From: an uncultured Lachnospiraceae bacterium
GTDB lineage: Bacteria > Bacillota > Clostridia > Lachnospirales > Lachnospiraceae
Assembly: GCA_900320345.1 (NCBI GenBank)
Contig: ONRZ01000003.1
Span: forward strand, 1 to 54,240
Length of the DNA stretch: 54,240 bases
Direction: 5' to 3'
How positions within the stretch are numbered: the stretch's first letter is position 1; each line of letters starts with the position of its first letter. Below are positions 34,880 to 43,665 of this stretch, piece by piece. The notes under the pieces were generated by a model, which did not search any database, was not told the origin of the DNA, and was given only the letters and a program-made list of their open reading frames with translations. Both the position numbers and the translations under genes were made by a program.

Positions 34880-37288
34880 TTATGCCTCCTTAAGAATATC
34901 CGTTGTCAGTTTATCCGCTTCACTGTACTTCTTAAAGAACAGCATATATATTATCAGAACCAGTGCGGCTATTGCAAACAGAAGTCCTATTATACTTACG
35001 CTTCCCGTAAACAGTCCGCCGAACTGATTGATCATCATTGCCACAATATATGCAAATCCACACTGATACCCTATGGCAAACCACGTCCACTTCCGGTTGT
35101 TCATCTCACGCTTGATGGCACCGATCGCTGCAAAGCAGGGCGCGCAGAGCAGATTGAACACTAAGAACGAGAAACCTGTCACAGACGTAAATGCAGCTGA
35201 GAGAGCCTGCCATGCGGTCATATCGCCACCGCCATAGAGGATACCCATTGTGCCTACGATATTTTCCTTGGCCACAAGTCCTGTTATCGATGCGACCGCC
35301 GCCTGCCAGTTGCCCCATCCGAGAGGGATGAATATCCATGCGATAAGGTTTCCGATCCTGGCAAGTATCGACATTTCCAGTTCGTCTTCCGTAAGCATGC
35401 GGAATCCGTCCGAAGTGAATCCGAAATAGCTTGTAAACCATACAACGATGGTCGAAAGAAGGATTATCGTACCGGCCTTCTTTATGAACGACCAGCCACG
35501 CTCCCACATGGATCTTAATACGTTGCCGAGTGTAGGCATATGATATGCCGGAAGCTCCATTACGAAGGGTGCGGGATCGCCCGCAAACATCTTCGTCTTC
35601 TTAAGCATGATACCCGATATTACTATGGCAGCCATACCTATAAAGTAAGCCGAGGTCGATACCCATGCCGATCCGCCGAATATTGCGCCCGCGATCATCG
35701 CGATGAAGGGTACCTTTGCTCCGCACGGGATGAAGGTCGTTGTCATTATCGTCATACGTCTGTCGCGTTCGTTTTCTATGGTACGGCTCGCCATTACACC
35801 GGGAACGCCGCAGCCAACACCGATGAGCATCGGTATGAAGGATTTTCCGGACAGGCCGAACCTTCTGAACACACGGTCAAGCACGAAGGCTATCCTCGCC
35901 ATATATCCGCATGCTTCCAAAAATGCGAGCATAAGGAACAGAACGAGCATCTGCGGAACAAATCCGAGAACGGCTCCGACACCGGCAACAATACCGTCAA
36001 GTATCAGACCCTTAAGCCAATCGGCTGCACCTGCCGCATCAAGACCCGACTCAACAATTGCCGGGATACCGGGTACCCATGTCCCGTACTCTGCGGGATC
36101 GGGTTCTTCTCCGATCTGTTCAAGAGTTTTAACCGCTTCTTCATAGTCCTCTATGCTTGCGGTTTCCTCCGAGATCTCAAGCGTTTCTTCGTCTTCCACT
36201 TCATATGTGAATTCGGACGAAGGAGCGGAACCGTTTTCTTCAACATACGCATCATATCCGTCAACTATCGCTGATGCATTTGCATACTCTTCCGCTATCT
36301 CCTCGTATCCGCCGTCATTTCCGAACAGATGGAAACCGTCCCCGAATATGCAGTCATTGGTAAAATCCGTTGCCGCTGCACCTACAGCGACCATCGCAAC
36401 CCAGTATACCAGGAACATGACCGCCGCAAATATGGGCAGGCCCAAAAATCTGTTTGTTACTATCTTATCTATCTTATCGGAAGTCGTAAGGGAACCTGCG
36501 TTTTTCTTCCTGTAGCAGGCTTTGATCACGCTCGCTATATATACATACCGCTCGTTGGTGATTATGCTCTCGGCATCATCGTCAAGTTCCTGTTCGGCAG
36601 CCTTTATATCATTCTCGATATGCGTCATCTTGTCTGCCGGTATCTTCATCTGCTCAAGTACCTTGTCATCACGTTCGAAGATCTTGATGGCATACCACCT
36701 CTGCCTCTCTTCCGGCATATCATGTACGACCGCTTCCTCGATATGGGCGATCGCATGCTCAACGGGACCCGAGAAGGTGTGGAGAGGAACTGTCTTTCCG
36801 CTTTTTGCTACCCTGATCGCTTCTTCCGCAGCCTCTGTCGTACCGTCACCCTTAAGCGCCGATATCTCCATAACTTTGCATCCGAGCTGTCGGGAGAGCT
36901 CGTCTATCTTTATCATATCGCCGTTCTTTTTTACGATATCCATCATATTGACGGCAACGACAACCGGAATACCAAGCTCTGTGAGCTGAGTCGTAAGATA
37001 GAGGTTTCTCTCTAAGTTTGTGCCGTCGATGATGTTTAAGATCGCATCCGGGCGTTCATTGATCAGATAATTTCTCGCCACAACTTCTTCCAGTGTGTAC
37101 GGGGATAAAGAATAAATACCGGGAAGGTCGGTGATAGTTACATCATCATGCTTCTTAAGCTTTCCTTCCTTTTTCTCAACCGTTACTCCCGGCCAGTTTC
37201 CGACAAACTGATTGGAACCTGTGAGAGCATTGAACAGGGTTGTTTTACCGCTGTTCGGATTTCCTGCAAGCGCAATACGTATACTCAT
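34880..37288 (-). CDS. feoB: Ferrous iron transporter FeoB
   Basis: 802 residues from the ATG at 37288. The cytoplasmic GTPase has G1 ALAGNPNSGKTTLFNALTG, G3 ITDLPGIYSLSPY and G4 NMMD, followed by the guanine-dissociation-inhibitor helices. The membrane part carries the Gate repeats with FIPMLIGVGCGVPGVMASRT and FIPCGAKVPFIAMIAGAIFG, and the second-half FNLLCAPCFAAIGAIKREMN. The conserved Cys residues are intact. An acidic insert of about 75 residues (roughly 335-410) lies in an outside loop, as in other Lachnospiraceae forms. It imports Fe2+ under anaerobic conditions. SD AAAGGAAG is followed by an ATGTAA start-stop just ahead of the true ATG. It lies between feoA and the Cys-rich peptide. 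Confidence 0.95.
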   Translation of the reverse strand: MSIRIALAGNPNSGKTTLFNALTGSNQFVGNWPGVTVEKKEGKLKKHDDVTITDLPGIYSLSPYTLEEVVARNYLINERPDAILNIIDGTNLERNLYLTTQLTELGIPVVVAVNMMDIVKKNGDMIKIDELSRQLGCKVMEISALKGDGTTEAAEEAIRVAKSGKTVPLHTFSGPVEHAIAHIEEAVVHDMPEERQRWYAIKIFERDDKVLEQMKIPADKMTHIENDIKAAEQELDDDAESIITNERYVYIASVIKACYRKKNAGSLTTSDKIDKIVTNRFLGLPIFAAVMFLVYWVAMVAVGAAATDFTNDCIFGDGFHLFGNDGGYEEIAEEYANASAIVDGYDAYVEENGSAPSSEFTYEVEDEETLEISEETASIEDYEEAVKTLEQIGEEPDPAEYGTWVPGIPAIVESGLDAAGAADWLKGLILDGIVAGVGAVLGFVPQMLVLFLMLAFLEACGYMARIAFVLDRVFRRFGLSGKSFIPMLIGVGCGVPGVMASRTIENERDRRMTIMTTTFIPCGAKVPFIAMIAGAIFGGSAWVSTSAYFIGMAAIVISGIMLKKTKMFAGDPAPFVMELPAYHMPTLGNVLRSMWERGWSFIKKAGTIILLSTIVVWFTSYFGFTSDGFRMLTEDELEMSILARIGNLIAWIFIPLGWGNWQAAVASITGLVAKENIVGTMGILYGGGDMTAWQALSAAFTSVTGFSFLVFNLLCAPCFAAIGAIKREMNNRKWTWFAIGYQCGFAYIVAMMINQFGGLFTGSVSIIGLLFAIAALVLIIYMLFFKKYSEADKLTTDILKEA

Positions 37289-37312
37289 TTTACATGCTTC
37301 CTTTCCCAATTA

Positions 37313-37534
37313 TTATTCTACTTCGATCATCGCAGCGTCTGCTTTGCGAAGCGACAGTTCATAATTCCTGACCGTAACTTCTATAGGGTCCCCGAGAGGA
37401 GCTACCTTGCGCACATAGACTGAGGTGTTCTTCGTTATCCCCATGTCCATGATCCTGCGCTTGACCGCTCCTTCACCGTGAAGCTTCACAACAGTAACCG
37501 TTTCTCCGATCTGTACATCCCTTAACGTCTTCAA
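37313..37534 (-). CDS. feoA: FeoA-family protein (second copy)
   Basis: 73 residues, a single SH3-like domain: TVTVVKLHGEGAVKRRIMDM, GITKNTSVYVRKVAPLGDP and VRNYELSLRKADAAMIEV, the FeoA hallmarks. It lies directly before FeoB. FeoA proteins are thought to bind FeoB and modulate its GTPase or assembly. It differs clearly from the other FeoA (37573-37785), so the two may not be redundant. Confidence 0.93.
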   Translation of the reverse strand: MKTLRDVQIGETVTVVKLHGEGAVKRRIMDMGITKNTSVYVRKVAPLGDPIEVTVRNYELSLRKADAAMIEVE

Positions 37535-37572
37535 TGTCTGTTCCTCCGTTCTTCTTTATAATGAATTTCCCC

Positions 37573-37785
37573 TCAGACCATGATCTTTTTAGCCAGTTCG
37601 TCGCTTACGGCAACCCGGCTTTCCTTAACCTTTACTATCAGGTTCTCACCCAATGCACTTATAACGCTTACCTGTCCTCCGACATTGAATCCCAAGTCTT
37701 CCAGGTGCTTTTTTACTTCCGGACTCCCGCCGATCTTCCTTATGATCTGTGGCTGTCCCATTTCCGCATAAATCAGTGGCATCAT
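37573..37785 (-). CDS. feoA: FeoA-family protein (first copy, operon leader)
   Basis: 70 residues. PQIIRKIGGSPEVKKHLEDL then GFNVGGQVSVISALGENLIV and VKESRVAVSDELAKKI give the SH3-like FeoA fold. It is the first gene after the feo promoter and is followed after 38 bp by a second FeoA. Paired FeoA genes upstream of FeoB are common in Clostridia. Confidence 0.93.
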   Translation of the reverse strand: MMPLIYAEMGQPQIIRKIGGSPEVKKHLEDLGFNVGGQVSVISALGENLIVKVKESRVAVSDELAKKIMV

Positions 37786-37840
37786 GATCTCCTTCCCGCC
37801 TTTCCTCTCTGTAGTGAACCTTATTTATTATGTTCACTTT

Positions 37841-37928
37841 GGTTAGTTAAAACTAACCGCACGGCCAAAATAAAAGTTAGCGCTCACTAACCGTAATCAA
37901 TTATAGTTAGGGAGCGCTAACCTGTCAA
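37841..37928 (-). promoter_or_regulatory. feo promoter with three DtxR/IdeR-like operators
   Basis: On the minus strand TTGACA (37928-37923) and TATAAT (37905-37900) are both perfect consensus and 17 bp apart. The spacer is occupied by GGTTAGCGCTCCCTAAC. A near-inverted copy, GTTAGTGAGCGCTAAC (37891-37876), covers about +2 to +17, and a perfect palindrome, GGTTAGTTTTAACTAACC (37858-37841), lies further downstream. TTAG..CTAA half-sites are those of DtxR/IdeR-type metalloregulators, so iron repression is expected. The regulator gene is not in the window. Confidence 0.85.
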
Positions 37929-37988
37929 GATTTTTATTTCTATAACAAACAGCCGATCTGTGTATTTGGGCGGGTAAATTGAAGTGAC

Positions 37989-39335
37989 CTATGAATTTGA
38001 ATAGAATGTATATGTATGCTTACCCTGTTTCTTGGATTTATACATCGCTTCATCCGTCTTCTCAAACAGACTTACGGGATCCCCTGCATCCTTACCGCTC
38101 ACTATCCCGACACTTATAGATATAGGCGGCAGTCCGTCATCCGTGTTCTCCAATTCATTGTTGATCTGCTCGATCTTTGATTCGATAAGCCTGCGATGCA
38201 TTCCGCTTGAATGAACCATAAACACGACAAATTCATCTCCGCCGATACGGCAGATGCAGTCGTCGTCACGAAATACACTCTTTAAGACCTGTACCAGCTT
38301 TTTCAGCACCTTATCTCCCATGTCATGGCCGTATGTATCGTTGATGCCTTTAAAATTATCCACGTCAAGAAGCATCATATAGGTAGTCTCAAGATCGATA
38401 CTTGATAACAGCAGTTCGTATCCCGAACGGTTATAGGCTCCCGTAAGTTCGTCGTGAGAAGCCTTGAAATTGAGATTTTCGAGACTGGACTTATACCTTG
38501 CATACATCTTGTTATAAGCCTGGGCCAGATATCTGAATTCATTGGCGCCCATCTCGGGAATGGGACTGTCCTGCTTGATCTTTTCAACCGCTTTTAATAC
38601 AGGATCTATCCCGAGGCGAGAAGTAAGCCTTACCATAACATATACGGATACTATCTGTATCAGTATGATCATACGGACAATTTCAAGCTTGCGGTTAAGA
38701 GAAACCATTTCACTGCTCTCTACGTTCTCCATCAGTTTATCGACTTCCTTAATGCTCTCGCGCATATCCTTTCGGATAAGGTCCTTCTTATCATAATATT
38801 CGTCATTAAGGACAAGCTCGGTAGCATGTCTTATCTTCTCCTCGGGCGACAGAGCTGCATCTTCACTGCTAAGTTCAACTTCCTTAAGTATCTCGGGATA
38901 ATCCGTATAGCCCTTCGCTTCTATAACAAGGCGCATTGCATAGTACTCCCTGTCCATAAGACTCACGGAATTATCCATGGCTTCCTGAAGCTGTTTGAGC
39001 GCCGGTTCAGTCTGTGGTCCCAGATCCATCTGTGATATCGCTTCTTCCCGCCTGTGCGATTCAAACGCTTCAGTAAAATACTGCTCAAGAAAACGGATAT
39101 CTCCGTTTAAGGTAAACCTCTGCACACTCTCTGTAAGATAATCCGATGCATCCATAAGTTCGTGTGCCGCCTTTTCAAGCTTGTTCTGCTGTTCGGCCGC
39201 ATCCGCAAGACGCCTGAAAGTACTGGTCAGGCTGTATGTTGAATAAACCACTATACCCGAGATCGCAAGCATGGTAATTATCAGCCATACATGGATCGTT
39301 CTTAATGATACCCCTTTTCCCCATTTTTTTTGCAT
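37989..39335 (-). CDS. Membrane diguanylate cyclase with extracytoplasmic helical sensor
   Basis: 448 residues. Two membrane helices (about 13-32 and 216-236) frame an outside helical domain of CHASE3 or four-helix-bundle type. A HAMP-like stretch (GANEFRYLAQAYNKMYARY) and linker follow. The GGDEF domain (about 285-445) has HDELTGAYNRSGYEL, LDVDNFKGINDTYGHDMGDK and active site CRIGGDEFVVFM. An inhibitory RxxD site is present (RDDD, five residues before GGDEF). It should be an active, feedback-controlled c-di-GMP synthase. GGAGGATTTTTATA precedes the ATG. It is a single gene between the feo promoter and the histidine phosphatase. Confidence 0.9.
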   Translation of the reverse strand: MQKKWGKGVSLRTIHVWLIITMLAISGIVVYSTYSLTSTFRRLADAAEQQNKLEKAAHELMDASDYLTESVQRFTLNGDIRFLEQYFTEAFESHRREEAISQMDLGPQTEPALKQLQEAMDNSVSLMDREYYAMRLVIEAKGYTDYPEILKEVELSSEDAALSPEEKIRHATELVLNDEYYDKKDLIRKDMRESIKEVDKLMENVESSEMVSLNRKLEIVRMIILIQIVSVYVMVRLTSRLGIDPVLKAVEKIKQDSPIPEMGANEFRYLAQAYNKMYARYKSSLENLNFKASHDELTGAYNRSGYELLLSSIDLETTYMMLLDVDNFKGINDTYGHDMGDKVLKKLVQVLKSVFRDDDCICRIGGDEFVVFMVHSSGMHRRLIESKIEQINNELENTDDGLPPISISVGIVSGKDAGDPVSLFEKTDEAMYKSKKQGKHTYTFYSNS

Positions 39336-39569
39336 TATAAAAATCCTCCGAATTTTTATTCAGCATTGAATACTGCATGTTATTTATAATGTATCCCGCC
39401 TTCACTGTCCCTGCTCCGGCTATATATATTTCTTTTGAAAATGGCGGAAATCGGATTTATTATATCACATAACGCATATTATTTAAAACTGTTTATTTAT
39501 ATTTTTCTTATCCCGGTTGCAATCCACGGCCCATGTACGATAATATTGTGATATCGGAGGGATACGGAC

Positions 39570-40262
39570 ATGAGACTGATCATTGTTAGACACGGGGAAC
39601 CGGATTATAAAAACGACTGCCTTACGGATACCGGGAAAATACAGGCGGATCTGGCCGCAGAACGGCTTAAGGATGAAGGGATAGAGGAGATATGGTCTTC
39701 ACCTCTCGGGCGTGCTCTCGAAACGGCCGAAGCCGCTTCAAAGGTACTTAAGCTCCCGGTAAAGACCGTTGATTTTATGCGTGAAGTAAGCTGGGGAAGT
39801 ACGGACGGTTCACCGGTATTTGCAGACGGCCATCCATGGGATATCGCAGATGAGATCGCACACAGAGGTATCGAACTTAACAGATGGGACTGGCGTGAAC
39901 TGCCGTATTTTAGGAATAACCGTGTCGTGGGATGTGTTGACATGATCGAGAAAAAGATCGATGAGTGGCTGGAAGGACTTGGTTATGTGCGCGAAGGATC
40001 TTATTACCGTCATATCGCGGAAGAAGAGCAACATAAGACGATCGCCCTTTTCTGCCACGGCGGTTCTTCATGCGCAGCTATGGGACATATCCTCAACCTG
40101 CCGTTCCCTTATATGTGCGCCCTGTTTCATATGGAATATACAGGTATAACGATACTCAGATTTGACAAAAAAGAAGGCACGGGAACTCTCCCATGCCTTG
40201 AACTTGCCAATGACGGCAGGCATATACATGAAGGACATTATCACAGGCTGGACAGCAAATGA
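39570..40262 (+). CDS. Histidine phosphatase family protein
   Basis: 230 residues. The phospho-acceptor motif is IIVRHGEPDY (Arg7, His8). WSSPLGRALETAEAASKVLK, the acid region VDFMREVSWGS and LFCHGGSSCAAMG, with the second catalytic His, complete the fold. The family includes phosphoglycerate mutases and small-molecule phosphatases such as cobalamin or fructose bisphosphatases; the sequence does not specify which. GGAGGGATACGGAC precedes the ATG. It stands alone; a hairpin follows 17 bp after the stop. Confidence 0.88.
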   Translation: MRLIIVRHGEPDYKNDCLTDTGKIQADLAAERLKDEGIEEIWSSPLGRALETAEAASKVLKLPVKTVDFMREVSWGSTDGSPVFADGHPWDIADEIAHRGIELNRWDWRELPYFRNNRVVGCVDMIEKKIDEWLEGLGYVREGSYYRHIAEEEQHKTIALFCHGGSSCAAMGHILNLPFPYMCALFHMEYTGITILRFDKKEGTGTLPCLELANDGRHIHEGHYHRLDSK

Positions 40263-40279
40263 TCTATTTATATCATCTT

Positions 40280-40316
40280 CCCCAATTATAAGCAAGAAAA
40301 GTTCTTATATTTGGGG
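40280..40316. terminator. Hairpin between convergent genes
   Basis: CCCCAAT-TATAAG pairs with CTTATA-TTTGGGG over a loop of about 11 bases. No T tract follows on the plus strand, so it is a weak or unconventional terminator for the phosphatase gene. The rest of 40263-40426 shows nothing recognisable. Confidence 0.4.
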
Positions 40317-40426
40317 ATCTTTGGTGGAATTTACTCTTCTCACCCAATTAAGCCGGCATTGTACATAGTTTATACCGTAGGTTAGGCGGCGCCGGTGCCC
40401 TTGCTGGAAACAAGGATTGAGGTTCT

Positions 40427-41104
40427 CTATTTCTTTAGTGGCAGGAACGGGATGAGCAGATTGGCAACGTTCTTGGCTGTCATTGTCTGTATGCTGACTT
40501 TTCCGGGACCTATAAGAACAGTATCAAACAGTCCTTCTCCGCCGAACATCTTGTTCTTAAGACCCTTAACTGTCTGTATCTCCATGGTAACGCTCTCATC
40601 CATAAGTGCCATCACGCCTGTATCACATACGAGCTTCTCACCGGGAGCAAGATCATATTCCTTACAATATCCGTCGATCTCGAAGAATGCGATACCGGGG
40701 CCGGTGATCTTCTGCATCAGGAACCCCTCGCCTCCGAACAGTCCCTTGCCGACACCCTTGTTCACATATACGGAAAGCTGTGTTCCGTATGAGGCACACA
40801 GGAATGCCGATTTCTGTGCTATGACGCTCTCGCCGGGGCCAAGTTCCCTCGCTACGATCCTGCCGGGGAATGATGATGTAAATGCCACCTCACAGGGCCC
40901 GTTTGCGGTATAGGTGCTCATAAAGAGGCTTTCACCCGTGAGCATTCTTCCAAGTGCCTTGCCGGCACCGCCGTTTGAAGTAGTCTCGGTAGTAACATCG
41001 CCTCTTGACCATGTACGTCCGCCGACTTCACTGATTATCTTTTCTCCTGCATTAAGTGAGATTATTACTGCGGGTAAGCTCCCGCCTTCGATTGAATACT
41101 GCAT
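40427..41104 (-). CDS. AIM24 family (TIGR00266) protein
   Basis: 225 residues, soluble, beta-rich with repeated turns of the AIM24 fold: SLNAGEKIISEVGGRTWSRG, LFMSTYTANGPCEVAFTSS, YVNKGVGKGLFGGEGFLMQK and GLKNKMFGGEGLFDTVLIGP. The repeated FGGEG loops are characteristic. The family is widespread and is related to a mitochondrial protein needed for inner-membrane organisation; its bacterial role is unknown. It is the last gene of the lipoprotein operon, 30 bp after the zinc-ribbon membrane protein gene. Confidence 0.92.
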   Translation of the reverse strand: MQYSIEGGSLPAVIISLNAGEKIISEVGGRTWSRGDVTTETTSNGGAGKALGRMLTGESLFMSTYTANGPCEVAFTSSFPGRIVARELGPGESVIAQKSAFLCASYGTQLSVYVNKGVGKGLFGGEGFLMQKITGPGIAFFEIDGYCKEYDLAPGEKLVCDTGVMALMDESVTMEIQTVKGLKNKMFGGEGLFDTVLIGPGKVSIQTMTAKNVANLLIPFLPLKK

Positions 41105-41134
41105 GTTTGTCTCCTTCCTTTTGCTATTGATATG

Positions 41135-42496
41135 TTATTTCAACTTGAGCGAATTGATCAGCGCCCACGTGGACGGATCCTTGAAAACATCCGTAGATGT
41201 ATCCTGTGAATCTATCCTTATCTGTATATAGTGACCCTTATATATTCCTTTATACTGTCTGATCGCATATTTGGTATGATCCAGATGTTCGTCCTCGCCT
41301 TCAATGCCCTTAAGTGTGACATCTTCAAGCACAAGATCCGAAACATCTGTGGCATTATACTGCCCCCTCCAATAATCCAGCTGATCTGCCGCATAGTCAT
41401 CGGTATACTCCTTATCAAACGAGACCGTTATGGCTATCTTACCTTTATGACTGTCTACATCCTTGAATGCTCCGCTTGCTGTAGTATCGCTTCCGCCTTC
41501 TGCCGATCCCCACCAGTTCTCCGGGACATCAACCGTAAAATGATCATTGCCTTTTGTTTCCATTTCACCGGAAAATGATGAACCAAGTGCCCGAGTGTCA
41601 ACATCCTCTACCATGTGGGCTTCTTCTGTTTCTCCGGTATCTCCTGCACTTTCTGTATTTTCTGCTTCCGAATCTTCAGGGGCAGATGATCCATCTGTAT
41701 CTTCCTCAAAGACCTCGTCTTCAATTTCCCGGTATTCATCATCCCCATTATCATAATCCGACATTGATGAAGGTGAAGGCGCTGCATCCTCAACGGCATA
41801 GAGTGCTGCTGCCGAATTGTCAAGAAGCTTTGTAAGAGCATCTCCTTCTCCTTTTACCTCCGGTGCTCCTAAGAGGCGCGGTATAAAGATTATCGCGCAT
41901 ACGATGACTGCTATCAGAACTACTCCTCCGGCCGCTACGGCTACTATGACCGGAAGCTTTCCGCCTGCGCCCTGTTTTGGAGCCTTACTTTTCTTAGGCG
42001 GCTTGGATGCAGGTGCCTGCTGATATGCCGGTTGCTGTATCGGAGCCTGCTGATATGCCGGTTGCGGTGCAGATGCTGCAGGCGGTATATATTGCTGCTG
42101 CGGCACATTCTCCATGCCGGGTATAGTGTAGTTCCCTACGATCGGGGGACCTTCCATATCAAGATCCGGATCGGCGTCCGTCGGCTGAACCTGTATGAAC
42201 TGCTGTGCTGCCTGCATGGGCACAGGTGCCGGTGCAGATGTCGGTATCGGTTCAGGCGCAGGAGCAGGTTCGGGTGCCGGAGCCGGGGCAGGTATAGGTG
42301 CAGATACCGGTGCGGGTTCCGGCACAGGTACGGGAACAGGAGCCGGCGCGGGTTCGGGTGCCGGAGCCGGGGCAGGTATCGGTTCAGGTACAGGAGCGGG
42401 TGCCGGTGTCGGTATCGATGCAGCCGGCGATCCGCAGGACGGGCAGAATTTTGCTCCGTCAGGAATCTGACTTCCACAATTTATACAAAATGCCAT
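41135..42496 (-). CDS. Zinc-ribbon membrane protein with long Pro/Ala repeats
   Basis: 453 residues. A zinc ribbon opens the protein (MAFCINCGSQIPDGAKFCPS then CGS). Residues about 30-95 are PAPAPEP-type repeats, then Gln/Ala/Pro-rich spacers to about 175. One membrane helix (about 180-212, LPVIVAVAAGGVVLIAVIVC) carries it across, followed by an acidic, Ser/Glu-rich linker (240-310). A C-terminal outside domain begins NDHFTVDVPENWWGSAEG and ends near YIQIRIDSQDTSTDVF. The outside domain resembles small secreted stress domains with the pattern VDVPENW. Zinc-ribbon anchors of this kind are common in Clostridia; function unknown. It sits between lipoprotein and AIM24 genes. Confidence 0.85.
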   Translation of the reverse strand: MAFCINCGSQIPDGAKFCPSCGSPAASIPTPAPAPVPEPIPAPAPAPEPAPAPVPVPVPEPAPVSAPIPAPAPAPEPAPAPEPIPTSAPAPVPMQAAQQFIQVQPTDADPDLDMEGPPIVGNYTIPGMENVPQQQYIPPAASAPQPAYQQAPIQQPAYQQAPASKPPKKSKAPKQGAGGKLPVIVAVAAGGVVLIAVIVCAIIFIPRLLGAPEVKGEGDALTKLLDNSAAALYAVEDAAPSPSSMSDYDNGDDEYREIEDEVFEEDTDGSSAPEDSEAENTESAGDTGETEEAHMVEDVDTRALGSSFSGEMETKGNDHFTVDVPENWWGSAEGGSDTTASGAFKDVDSHKGKIAITVSFDKEYTDDYAADQLDYWRGQYNATDVSDLVLEDVTLKGIEGEDEHLDHTKYAIRQYKGIYKGHYIQIRIDSQDTSTDVFKDPSTWALINSLKLK

Positions 42497-42540
42497 TTTT
42501 CAGTCCTCTCTTTCTGATTATTCCAAACAAGGTGTATAGC

Positions 42541-43656
42541 CTAATCTTCCGGCGGTGCATCAGGCATCGGCTTGCCTGCATCAATAAGCTTCCTGTACCA
42601 GTCAAAATGAGGGGGCTTCTGGGAGAAATCACTCCAGTCATCTCCCCATTTCTTGAAGTGGAAAACATAATCCATGGCCTCCTCTTCATTTCCATCTATG
42701 TACGTTCCGGTGATCATCATATAATTTGACCAGTCAAACACGCCGGGATCAATGTCCCATTTGTTATGCATATCAAAATCTCCGTCGAGGAAGAATCCCG
42801 AGTTGTCATCAGCCATATGTCCCTTTTTCGGGTCAGATCCCGCATCGTTGACAACGACCTTGACTCTCGCCATGGGTTCTTCATAAGGCATTCCGGCATC
42901 AAATATCGTGACGGTACCGAAATTGTCGTCATCCATCTCAACCCTGCACATCGCATCATATACTTCACCGTCGATCTGCTTCCAGAAATCGGTCCTGCCG
43001 GTAACGGTCATCCAGCCGTACCAGTCTCCCTCGAAGTATTCACGGGGATTGCTGTATGACAGATCGTAGGTACCGTCGTTTGAATCATCGTATCCTTCGT
43101 CTTCGCCGGAGGCTGTATCCTCATTTTCGTCCTCATAACCCAAGTCCTGATCGCCGGCACCTGAAAATAAGCTTCCTTCCTTTTTTGCAGTACCAACAGC
43201 ACCTTCATGGCTGCCGTCATTTACAGCATACTGAATACTATCCGGTTCCTCCGGGATCTTGGGTGCTTTGTCCTTGCTCTTCTCAAAAACCATTTTGACA
43301 TTCTCATCCGCAAGGGTCAGTTTCTTCCCGCTGTATGCATAATTCGCCCTTCCTGCGCTCATAAATGCAACGTAGCCTTCATCCTTAAAACAGGTAAATG
43401 TACTCGGTACACCGAATATCACTGCACAGCCGGAAGAGGGATCTCCATCATAAGCCATACTGATATATGCATCATCCAGACCATAGTCCTTCAACCGGTC
43501 TTCCTTTACCGTTTTATCATTTTCCGTTATCTCAACCAGCTTCCAATATCCCTCCGGGATATACCCGCTCTTCCCGCATCCTGCAAGCATCACCGCCATC
43601 AGGACAAACAGGGAGCAGACAATGCGATTTTTACTTATTTCAAATGATCTGTTCAT
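42541..43656 (-). CDS. Surface lipoprotein with lipocalin-like domain and DWYGWM domain
   Basis: 371 residues. Signal peptide with lipobox LAGC (about 24-27). Residues 35-135 look like a lipocalin-style strand set: GYWKLVEITENDKTVKED, then AYISMAYDGDPSSGCAVI and KKLTLADENVKMVF. An acidic linker (about 160-205) leads to a domain starting FEGDWYGWMTVTGRTDFWKQ and ending near WYRKLIDAGKPMPD. I have seen that domain in other Firmicutes lipoproteins, but it has no function I know. It starts nine bases after the neighbouring lipoprotein stop and belongs to the six-gene operon. Confidence 0.8.
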   Translation of the reverse strand: MNRSFEISKNRIVCSLFVLMAVMLAGCGKSGYIPEGYWKLVEITENDKTVKEDRLKDYGLDDAYISMAYDGDPSSGCAVIFGVPSTFTCFKDEGYVAFMSAGRANYAYSGKKLTLADENVKMVFEKSKDKAPKIPEEPDSIQYAVNDGSHEGAVGTAKKEGSLFSGAGDQDLGYEDENEDTASGEDEGYDDSNDGTYDLSYSNPREYFEGDWYGWMTVTGRTDFWKQIDGEVYDAMCRVEMDDDNFGTVTIFDAGMPYEEPMARVKVVVNDAGSDPKKGHMADDNSGFFLDGDFDMHNKWDIDPGVFDWSNYMMITGTYIDGNEEEAMDYVFHFKKWGDDWSDFSQKPPHFDWYRKLIDAGKPMPDAPPED

Positions 43657-43665
43657 TGGTTCCTC

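Noticed and set aside
35540..36274. Plus-strand open frame of 244 codons
   Set aside because: It is entirely antisense to feoB, has no ribosome binding site and gives a Cys/His/Arg-rich composition typical of a shadow frame.
42195..42470. Plus-strand Gly/Ala-repeat protein
   Set aside because: It is the reverse complement of the PAPAPEP repeat of the zinc-ribbon gene; no signals of its own.
41135..42496. CRISPR-like or satellite array in the Pro/Ala region
   Set aside because: The repetition is codon-level (Pro-Ala-Pro-Glu) inside one reading frame, without uniform spacers.
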